The notes under the pieces were generated by a model that was given only the letters and a program-made list of their open reading frames with translations, made no database searches and had not been told where the DNA came from. 64,000 bases of DNA from Bufo bufo (Eukaryota; Chordata; Amphibia; Anura; Bufonidae): assembly GCF_905171765.1 (NCBI RefSeq), contig NC_053397.1, positions 113,973,295-114,037,294 of the forward strand. Direction: 5' to 3'. This document shows positions 56,304-64,000 of this stretch, one piece after another. Each line of letters opens with the position of its first letter. Within the stretch, counting starts at the first letter, position 1. The position numbers and the translations under genes were made by a program.

Positions 56304-56990
56304 TTAAACAAAATTTATAGTGCTAATTATAAACTGGATCCTAGGTTTTGCTTGCTTGGTATGTAAGATTTGCATAACTTGCGACCAAATGTTACAATCG
56401 GAATCAACAGAATCTTATATCAGGCACTCAAAACCTAGCTGCTAAATGGATACAGCCGCTTCCCCCAAGCATATCGGAATTCATTACCAGAATGAATACA
56501 GTCATAAGATTGGAAAGCGGAGTATACATGAAGCGTAATTGCATGTCGAAATTTGATAGCCTTTGGGGCCCCTGGATTGACAGATCTGGAGTTTGTAGTA
56601 CATGGCTAACGAGTCTGAGGATCTTCTCGGGCTAACCTGGGAGGGGAGAGATGGGGCTGATTGTGTTTTATTTAAGCCTAGAGTGCTGAAGCTTTCTAGT
56701 GCATAGGTGATGTCATGGTCTGTTACTAAAACAAATAGGTCTTACACATGTTTATGCTTATCTACTCACAACAAGGTCTCACAGTGGGTGGGGGGAGGGG
56801 AGTTTGGTTGTTGGATCTTTGTTAAGGATCCTGTTGATTGACTATCCTGTTTTGTACAATGAGTATTTTTGCACTATGTTGAACATAATATATGACAAGA
56901 ATTTTGTAAAATGATATAGTTTATTTTTACAAAATAATAAAAATGTATCCGATTTAAAAAATATAAATAATAATAATAATAAAATATTTT
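56304..56990 (+). pseudogene. L1-B 3' end
   Basis: Directly after the TTAA the L1-B frame continues: NKIYSANYKLDPRFCLLGM, then a stop. Further L1-like text in other frames follows (ISEFITRMNTVIRLESGVYM, NCMSKFDSLWGPWIDRSGV) up to about 56640, then a 3' UTR. It ends with an AATAAA-containing AAT repeat at about 56940-56988. No poly-A tail of the mammalian L1 kind. Confidence 0.85.
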
Positions 56991-57080
56991 TTTTTTACCC
57001 CTCTGTGGGGGAACAGGGAGCTGGAGGAGTTCTTCAAAATTACAGATTTTGGTTATTAGTCACGTAATGGTATTAATAGG

Positions 57081-57869
57081 GTGTCTGACCTTTTCTATAT
57101 GGGTCGCTTTAAATCACTTTTGGAATTTGGTTTTACCGATAGCTCACCATTAGATTTATTTATGTATTCACGTTTGAAACATATATTTGAAACCTCTAGG
57201 AATAGGGGTCTTATTTTTCTACGAGAGAATTTATTTTTTGATTTTTGTGATGCCCAGAAGTATGAAAAGGTGAAGTTATCTAGACTCTATGCGAAACTCC
57301 GAATGGCACTGGCAACTGTAACGCCTTTCAAAAGTACAGATAAGTGGGAGCAAGAGCTGAATTGCCCCCCACTACAGTGGTCTACCATTTATAGGAATGT
57401 GAGGAAGGCGACAGTTTCCAGTGCGCATAGGCTAATTCAATTTAAGATACTCCATAGACTGTATTATACGCCGAAAACACAGGGAAAATTTCCCCAAAAT
57501 AAAGATCGTGATTGCTACTGCTCTAAATGTGGATATGTTAATGCCAACTATGTCCATGTGCTTTGGAGCTGCAGCAAAATAAGAAGTTATTGGGATGAGG
57601 TCTTCACTACCCTGCAAAAGGAGAGCTCAATGAACTACAACCCGGGAATCTTGATAGTGCTTTTTGGAGAATGTGGGTCAGAAGTGGAAGTCCCGCCCCA
57701 GGTTAGACGGATTTGGATGCGGGGATTGATGGTTGCTAAGGCTATATTGATAAAGTATTGGGGCTCTGTCTCCCCGCCCTCAGCAAGGGAGTGGAGTTCA
57801 TACCTCCAAAAAATTAGGGTATATGAGGACATTGAAAGGAAACGGAGAGTTGCACGCAGAGCTGTATAG
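57081..57869 (+). pseudogene. L1-C ORF2 C-terminal fragment, open
   Basis: The 262-residue frame from MSDLFYMGRF to RRVARRAV is the C-terminal third of an L1 ORF2 protein. It contains SSAHRLIQFKILHRLYYTP, which is widely conserved in amphibian and fish L1 ORF2, and the Cys-rich CYCSKCGYVNANYVHVLWSC. It lacks endonuclease and RT domains because the copy is 5'-truncated; a stop at 57058-57060 precedes the first Met. Being uninterrupted over 786 bases, it is younger than L1-A and L1-B. The same region in L1-B reads CPKCGEEGAGLLHMLWNCS. Confidence 0.88.
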
Positions 57870-57983
57870 CTATAATAAATACTGATACTATTCCATATAA
57901 TAATGAATGGAGTGGACGGCAGCCAATGGGGGGGGGGGGGTTGATATAGCTATTATTATATATTATCTTGTGGGTGTCCTTAA

Positions 57984-58671
57984 AGGGTTTCTATCACTTC
58001 GTTTCACCTATTTAGCTTTCAGACACTAGCGATCCGCTAGTGTCTGCTCTATCTAACCATCCTAATATAAGAGCTTATTGTCCTGCCGTTTAGCTAAAAA
58101 AATAACTTATATAGATATGCAAATGAGCCTCTAGGTGCTATGGGGGCGTCATTAGCACCTAGAGGCTCCGTCTACCTTAACAAACTGCCGCCGCCCAGCT
58201 CGTCCCTCCAGCCCGCCCATCTCCAGCTGAAGCGATCCTCTCCGTGCGCGTCTCTGTTCTGCGCATGCGCAGTGAATGTCTGATCGCTTCCCTGCTCAGA
58301 CATCTCCACTGCGCCTGCGCCGATGACGTCATAGTGCTCCGAGGAACAGGCGCAGTGGAGATGTCTGAGCAGGGAAGCGATCAGACATTCACTGCGCATG
58401 CGCCGAATACGAGGAGCATCGCATTCCGGAGGAGATGGGCGGGCTGGAGGGACGCGCTGGGCGGCGGCAGTTTGTTAAGGTAGACGGAGCCTCTAGGTGC
58501 TAATGACGCCCCCATAGCACCTAGAGGCTCATTTGCATATCTATATAAGTTATTTTTTTAGCTAAACGGCAGGACAATAAGCTCTTATATTAGGATGGTT
58601 AGATAGAGCAGACACTAGCGGATCGCTAGTGTCTGAAAGCTAAATAGGTGAAACGAAGTGATAGAAACCCT
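57984..58671. mobile_element. Palindromic TTAA MITE
   Basis: TTAA at 57980-57983 and 58672-58675. Arms of over 150 bp are near perfect (AGGGTTTCTATCACTTCGTT ... AACGAAGTGATAGAAACCCT, CACTAGCGATCCGCTAGTG, ATGCAAATGAGCCTCTAGGT). The core holds CACTGCGCATGCGC repeats. Non-coding. It sits in the L1-C 3' UTR. Confidence 0.95.
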
Positions 58672-58839
58672 TTAAGATGCTGTGTAGAGTTTTTCTTGTA
58701 AGGATGTCTATGATTGTCATGCTGGGCACACCGCTGAGATTGATATTGTTTTATGTATTAATATTTTGATTTGGAAAATAAAATATATATTTATATAGAA
58801 AAAATAATAATAATAATAATAAATAATAATAATAAGCCA

Positions 58840-59826
58840 GGCAGAGTTGGATAAGGCGGAAGCCCTAGTGGAAAACCTTAAGGTATCCGCAGGAGAGTCA
58901 GCTAAGGCTACTTTCACACTAGTGTTCGGGGGCTCCGCTTGTGAGCTCCGTTTGAAGGCTCTCACAAGCGGCCCTGAACGGATCCGTCCTAATGCATTCT
59001 GAGTGGACGCGGATCCGCTCAGAATGCATCAGTTTGGCACCGTTTGTCCTCCGCTCAGCAGGCGGAGCCCTGAACGCTGCTTGCAGCGTTCGGGTGTCCG
59101 CCTGGCCGTGCGGAGGCAAACGGATCCGTCCAGACTTACAATGGAAGTCAATGGGGACGGATCCGTTTGAAGTTGACACAATATGGCTCAATTTTCAAAC
59201 GGATCCGTCCCCCATTGACTTTCAATGTAAAGTCTGGACGGATCCGTTTGTATTATCATGAACAAAAAAAAAATATATATATTTTTTTTTTGTTCATGGT
59301 AATGCAAACGGATCCGTTCTGAACGGATCTAAGCGTTTGCATTATAGGTGCGGATCCGTCTGTGCAGATACCAGACGGATCCGCACCTAACGCAGGTGTG
59401 AAAAGTAGCCTAAGAAATCCAAGGCATTACTTATTACAGGGAAGGAAGACAGGAACTGCTCCCTAAGAGTACCCCTTTAATGTGAGCCTCTAACTACCCC
59501 ATCCACACTTTTAGTGATCTGGCAACAGACATAGCGGCAATAGCAGGTTTAAAAACCGCCGCAGAGGCTTCCCAATTTTTCTTTAAATAAACCTCTGCTC
59601 TCCTATCTCTCGGATCCTTGAGCGAACACATGTCTTCAAAGGGGAGTGCAGCTTTTTTGGACATTTTTGCTACTGGGGCATCAAGCTTTGGGGCCCTATC
59701 CCAAAGGGCAGACAAATCCTCAAACGGATACTTCGGCTTCACCGAAGAAGGGACAAAAAACTTCCCATCTGGCCTTTTCCATTCTCTGGCAATCACATCT
59801 TGAATGTTCTTATGCACATAAAACAC
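58840..59826 (-). pseudogene. DIRS gag-like protein fragment
   Basis: Minus strand from 59826: REWKRPDGKFFVPSSVKPKY, FEDLSALWDRAPKLDAPVAK, LPFEDMCSLKDPRDRRAEVY and LKKNWEASAAVFKPAIAAMS are blocks of the gag-like ORF1 found with DIRS elements of fish and amphibians. After a stop at about 59494 related text continues (HIKGVLLG, then SLADSPADTLRFSTRASALS on the far side of the MITE). The coding function in the family is presumed nucleic-acid binding and particle formation, which is inference. Truncated at both sides. Confidence 0.78.
58906..59410. mobile_element. Harbinger-type MITE in DIRS-C gag
   Basis: Termini GGCTACTTTCACACTAGTG / AGGTGTGAAAAGTAGCC, with TAA at 58903-58905 and 59411-59413. 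GGATCCGT-rich inverted blocks and an AT-rich AAAAATATATATATTTTTTT hinge near 59267-59290. Same family as 16017-16828. Confidence 0.9.
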
Positions 59827-60321
59827 CTTCCTCTTCTTGGGAGCTAACCCTTCAAACAGAGTTCTGGACTGAATGCTGCAGCCTCTGATCGTCCAACCCC
59901 ATAGTCGCCCGAACCCCCCTTCCGGTCCACAGCGTTAGCTTCCTCCTACCGCTGCAACCCAGAAGTACATGCAGATCATCGCGCGGGCCGGCGGCCGAAC
60001 ATGCGAACACGGCCGCAGAGGTTCGCAGGAACCCAGGAAGGATGACGGAAGGGGTAAGGATAGAGAAGGGAGCCCAGACTTCTGCAGCAGCTCCTAGAGG
60101 AAACTTACGCTGCACAGGGTAACCCTCCACACATTTTTTATAGGCAGGGCCCCCGCAGCTCTTCCCTTGATATCTTCCAGCGGATCCGATTCCCTCCTGC
60201 CCCAGGACAGGAAACAGAACTGGAGATAGAGGTGATAATCCCTCCTTTAAAAGGCAGTTCTGTTTTTTGTTTCCTGTCTCTCCAGGGGTGCTCTCATAGG
60301 CGATAAAGAAAACAGTGCCTA

Positions 60322-60352
<31 letters not shown>
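60322..60352. repeat. TA microsatellite
   Basis: A perfect (TA)n run outside the DIRS-C terminal repeat. Confidence 0.95.
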
Positions 60353-60355
<3 letters not shown>

Positions 60356-60771
60356 CCAATTCACAACAATAATAACGGGTGCTATGTCCAAGGGTGTCAC
60401 TGCTTACCCAAAGAATATAGACGGAAACAGACAGCACTTCCAGTAGAAAAAGTTGTAGTTGTACACACAGAAGGAAAATTATCTTTTTAGAATACCTAAA
60501 AATGTTACACTCAGAAGCATTAGCGAGTTAATTGGTTATACGGATACAGACAAGGAATACCCTGCCAAAATGAGTTAGCCAATATTTGCACAATTTAGAA
60601 GGCAATACCTTGTTTTGTCCCTCATAATTGTGCAGCCATTGGCCACCACATGCAAGTGGGGTTTTAGCCACCAGCCCCAACATGTGTCCCTACCACAATT
60701 TTGAGTGGTTCTTAGGAGCACAGAAATACTCTGGATACGCATCCAGGTTTAAACCTGAACACTTTATATCA
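60353..60771. other. Unassigned DNA
   Basis: No gene, RNA or clear repeat recognised. Candidate SCYL3 intronic or flanking sequence. Confidence 0.5.
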
Positions 60772-60779
60772 GTGATGGC

Positions 60780-61084
60780 GAACCTTTTAGAGACTGAGTG
60801 CCCAAACTTCAATCCAAAACCCACTTATTTATCGGAAAGTGCCAACACAGCAAGTTAACCTGAATACCAATATAGTTATCTTCTATGTACTTTATCATTT
60901 ATCTATAATAATTTTGCATTCAATGTGCTGCCTGTGCTGTTCATAGTACGCCCTGCGCTGATGAATGGAAGGAAAAAATCTAAGGCATATTGGTATACCA
61001 TAGACTTTTTCCAGGGTGCGGGTGCCCACAAAGAGGGCTCTGAGTGCCACCTCTGGCACCCGTGCCATAGGTTCACCACCACTG
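60780..61084. mobile_element. hAT MITE, sister of 44236-44550
   Basis: Termini CAGTGATGGCGAACCTTTTA / CCATAGGTTCACCACCACTG, flanked by CTTTATAT and ATTTATAT (7 of 8 matching). It runs in the opposite orientation to the copy at 44236. Non-coding. Confidence 0.93.
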
Positions 61085-61383
61085 ATTTATATAGTGCCTA
61101 TAAATTCCACAGTGCTGTAGAGAGGTACTGTCAACACTTCCTGTCCTCAATGGGCTCACGGTTTAGTTTCAAGTTATTGACTGAAGATAGGTCATATGTT
61201 ACAAAGTCTCATAAAACCCCTTCCGGACACAGGTACGCCCTGATGTCCCGGTACTTAAGGACACAGGGCGTACCTGTACGTCCTGTGCATTTCCGATCAC
61301 TGCCGTGTGGTGATTGGAACTTGGTGCCTACTGAAATCAATCAGCAGCCACCCTGGGTCAATGCCGAGGGGGTCCTGTGACGA

Positions 61384-61412
61384 CCCCCCCCCCCCCCCCC
61401 CCCCCCCCCCCC
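61384..61412. repeat. 29-base poly-C run
   Basis: Twenty-nine consecutive C inside copy B of the TTAA element. Length is probably unstable or uncertain. Confidence 0.95.
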
Positions 61413-61597
61413 GTATCGGTGATCACTATGGCATAGAAGGTGTTTGTGTTTGGGGGAGCCCATCGAGTCCCCACGCTGCTGTGGCGGGGACTCAATGTCT
61501 CAGAAGGCAGCCCGATGCCTTGCACGGCATCGGGAACTGCCTTTTACGGGAGCCGAGGAGATCCAGCTTCAGGTTTGGTCTCCTAGGCACCCTGTTA

Positions 61598-62512
61598 GGC
61601 CTCTTTCACACGGGCGTTGCGGGTGCGTTGCGGGAACACCCGTGATTTTTCCACGCGAGTGCAAAACATTGTAATGCGTTTTACACTCGCGTTAGAAAAA
61701 TCACGCATGTTTGGTACCCGAACTTCTTCACAGAAGTTCAGGTTTGGGTTCGGTGTTGTGTAGATGTTATTTTCCCTTATAACACGGTTATAAGGGAAAA
61801 TAATAGCATTCTGAATACAGAATGCTTAGTAGGTGATCAATTCAGGGTTAAAAAAAAAAAATCCAAAAAATTAACTCACCTTCTCCTCTTGTTCGCGTAG
61901 TTCCCGGTCTCTACTTTACTTCTTTAATGATGAGCTGTGGGCTAAAGGACCTTTGGTGACGTCAGATCACATGCTCCAATCACATGGTCCATCACCGCGG
62001 TGATGGACCATGTGATTGGAGCATGTGATCTGACGTCACCAAAGGTCCTTTAGCCCACAGCTCATCATTAAAGAAGTAAAGTAGAGACCGGGAACTACGC
62101 GAAGAGGAGAAGGTGAGTTAATTTTTTTATTTTTTTAAACCCTCCAACGCTATTGTACTATGCATTTTGTATTCAGAATGCTATTATTTTCCCTTATAAC
62201 CATGTTATAAGGGAAAATAATACAGTGAATAGACTGTCACCTAGCAACCATGCGTGAAAATCGCACCGCACTTGCTTGCGGATGCTTGCGATTTTCACGC
62301 ATCCCCATTCACTTCTATGGGGCCTGCGTTGCGTGAAAAACGCAGAATATAGAGCATGCTGCGATTTTCACGCAACGCACAAGTGATGCGTGAAAATCAC
62401 CGCTCATGTGAACGGCCCTATAGAAACGAATGGGTCGGTATTCAGTGCGGGTGCAATGCGTTCACCTCACACATCGCATCCGCGCGGAATACTCGCCCGT
62501 GTGAAAGGGGTC
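61598..62512. mobile_element. Harbinger-type fold-back MITE, complete copy
   Basis: Termini GGCCTCTTTCACACGGGCG / CGCCCGTGTGAAAGGGGTC, with TTA at 61595-61597 and 62513-62515. The central palindrome spans about 61760-62220 (CTTATAACACGGTTATAAGG, ATTCTGAATACAGAATGC, CATGTGATTGGAGCATGTGA). Subterminal CGTGAAAATCGC blocks. Same family as 1-610. Confidence 0.95.
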
Positions 62513-64000
62513 TTAGTGTATTACTCTGTGTAATAAACTAAAAGGCAATGCATTACAATACAGATGTATTGTAATGCATTAGAGGGGATCAGACCCCCAA
62601 AAGTGAACATTAGCAATAAAGTAAAGAAAGAAAAAAATAAGTAAAAAAAACACACATATTAGGTATCGCCGCGTCCGTAATGACCGGCTCTATAAATATA
62701 TCACATGATCCACCCTGTCCGATAAATACCATAAAAATAAAAAAAGTAAAAATAAAAAACAATGGCTTTTTTTACACCGTTTTTATTTTAGTCACCTTAC
62801 ATCACAAAAAATGCAACACCAAGTGATCAAAAAGGCGTATGCCCCCCAAAATAGTACCAGTCACCTCATCCCGCAAAAAATGAGCCCCTACCTAGCCAAT
62901 CGCCCAAAAACTAAAAAAAACTATGGCTCAGAATATGGAGACACTAAAACATCATTTTTTTTTTGTTTAAAAAAAATGCTGGTATTGTGTAAAACTAGAG
63001 TATAAAAAATAAATAAAAATAAAATAAAAGTATACATATTAGGTATTGCTGCATCCGTAAGAACCTGCTCTATAAAAATATCACATGACCTAACCCCTCA
63101 GGTGAACACCGTAAAAAAAAAAATATTTAAACGGTGTAAAAAAAAATGCCATTTTGTCACCTTACGTCACAAAAAGTCTAATAGCAAGCGATCAAAAAGT
63201 TATACGCACCCCTAAATAGTGCCAAACAGTCATCTCATACCGAAAAAAATAAATAAATGAGCCCCTACACAAGACAGTCGTCCAAAAAAATAAATAAAAA
63301 GTATGGCTTTTTAGAATGTGGAGACACTAAAGAATAATTTTTTTTTTAAAATGCTTTATGTAAAACAAACTAATAACCAAAAAAAGTAGTTCTATTTGGT
63401 ATTGTCGCGTCCGTGACAACCTGCTCTATAAAAATACCACATGATCTAACCTGTCAGATGAATGTTGTAAATAAAAACTGTGACAAAACAGCTATTTTTT
63501 GTTACCTTGCCTCACAAAAAGTGTAACATAGAGCAACCAAAAATCATATGTACCGTAAAATAGTACAAAACTGCCACCCTATCCCGTAGTTTCCAAAATG
63601 GGGTCACATTTATTTATTTTTTGGAGTGTCAACTCTAGGAGTGCATCAGGGGGACATGGTGTCAAAAAACCAGTCCAGCAAAATCTGCCTTCCAAAAACC
63701 GTATGGCATTCCTTTCCTTCTGCGCCCTGCCGTGTGCCCGTACAGCAGTTTACGCCCACATATGGGGTGTTTCTGTAAACTACAGAATCAGGACCATAAA
63801 TATTGTGTTTTTTTTGGCTGTTAACCCTTGCTTTGTAACTGGAAAAAATGGAAAATCTACCAAAAAAAGTGATATTTTATCTCTATCTTCCATTAATTCT
63901 TGTGGAACACCTAAAGGGTTAACAAAGTTAGTTTGCCTCACAAAGTGACTTCAGACCTGAACTTGTTCTGAAAAAGTGGGTTTTAGAAATTTTCTGAAAA

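Larger units (their letters stand above)
35126..56990 (+). mobile_element. L1-type LINE (L1-B), 5'-truncated and split by at least five insertions
   Basis: L1 ORF2 sequence occurs at 35126-35272, 41226-41363, 42310-43484, 43863-44235, 44551-45001 and 56304-56990, ending in an AAT-repeat tail (about 56962-56988). Total L1 content is about 3.2 kb. The intervening blocks are separate transposons with their own target duplications. The frame rejoins exactly at four of the junction pairs. Confidence 0.88.
57000..58838 (+). mobile_element. L1-type LINE (L1-C), 5'-truncated
   Basis: It starts inside ORF2 (LWGNRELEEFFKITDFGY), has a 262-codon open frame to 57869, a 3' UTR interrupted by a TTAA MITE (57984-58671), and an AAT-repeat tail (58800-58836). 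It lies immediately behind the tail of L1-B. Confidence 0.88.
58840..60315 (-). mobile_element. DIRS-type element fragment (DIRS-C): terminal repeat plus gag
   Basis: Minus strand from 60305: terminal repeat CTATGAGAGCACCCCTGGAG...CCTTTTAAAGGAGGGATTAT (shared with 26328-26500), leader, then a gag-like frame (59826-59494). The frame continues after a Harbinger MITE to about 58840, where it meets the AAT tail of L1-C. RT and recombinase are absent. Confidence 0.8.
61213..64000 (-). mobile_element. TTAA DNA element, copy B, runs off the window
   Basis: Reverse complement of copy A: its left end CCCCTTCCGGACACAGGTAC corresponds to the right end of A. It continues through GATCAC/GGCAGC blocks (to 61594), then after a Harbinger MITE through the CAATACC modules (62516-63470), the region around the two empty hAT sites (63464-63471, 63698-63705) and CTTCAGACCTGAAC at the window end. 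The TTAA at its left edge has decayed (ATAAAA). Confidence 0.85.

Noticed and set aside
58848..58905. Charged plus-strand helix-like frame (EALVENLKVSAGESAKKS)
   Set aside because: It is the antisense of the DIRS-C gag fragment (ADSPADTLRFSTRASALS on minus), so the plus-strand reading is a shadow.
1..64000. Endogenous retrovirus or other viral genes
   Set aside because: I found no gag-pro-pol-env series, primer-binding site or long direct LTR pair; all RT domains belong to L1, Penelope or DIRS/Ngaro types.
1..64000. tRNA genes, tRNA-derived SINEs or rRNA
   Set aside because: No A-box/B-box pair or rRNA block was recognised by eye; a tRNAscan or Infernal run could overturn this.

Overview
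The window looks like vertebrate, most likely amphibian (frog or toad), nuclear DNA. It has no bacterial-style gene order. It is almost wall-to-wall transposable elements (TEs): L1-type LINEs, Penelope-like elements (PLEs), DIRS/Ngaro tyrosine-recombinase retrotransposons, Tc1/mariner, piggyBac and other TTAA-targeting elements, hAT, and many fold-back MITEs with 3-bp TTA/TAA target duplications (Harbinger type). Family names come from recognised protein motifs, terminal repeats and target-site duplications (TSDs) read in the sequence; no database search was run.

The only host gene I can support is SCYL3, a SCY1-like pseudokinase, on the minus strand. Two consecutive coding exons lie at 25434-25616 and 24245-24358, with canonical splice sites and a 1.08-kb intron filled by MITEs. 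I found no other exon, so the rest of the window is probably intronic or flanking DNA of this gene.

Layout. 1-5.5 kb: a Harbinger MITE, unassigned DNA with an orphan hammerhead-like motif, a broken Tc1 copy and a truncated PLE. 5.6-11 kb: a decayed Ngaro-like YR retrotransposon (gag, RT-RNase H, tyrosine recombinase). 11.4-14.8 kb: a decayed L1. 14.8-18.7 kb: a run of MITEs, two of which share one TTAA. 18.7-24.1 kb: a MITE split by a nearly full-length PLE whose 5' end carries an inverted copy of its own 3' kilobase. 24.2-25.6 kb: SCYL3 exons. 26.3-35.1 kb: a minus-strand DIRS element interrupted by a Tc1 copy and a non-autonomous piggyBac element. 35.1-57.0 kb: one L1 ORF2 broken by five or more insertions. 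57.0-58.8 kb: a second truncated L1. 58.8-60.3 kb: a DIRS gag fragment. 60.8-64 kb: a hAT MITE and a second copy of the TTAA element.

The most striking structure is the nest L1 (35126-56990) > TTAA element (45002-56303) > hAT (48431-55063) > PLE (50603-54645) > hAT (53291-54410). Each nested boundary is marked by a visible target duplication. A second copy of the TTAA element at 61213-64000 has two empty sites that confirm two of these insertions. The L1 reading frame rejoins exactly across at least four insertions. A piggyBac transposase (38358-40297, minus) keeps its three catalytic Asp residues and seems broken by only one frameshift and one stop. Several PLE terminal repeats carry degenerate hammerhead-ribozyme architecture.
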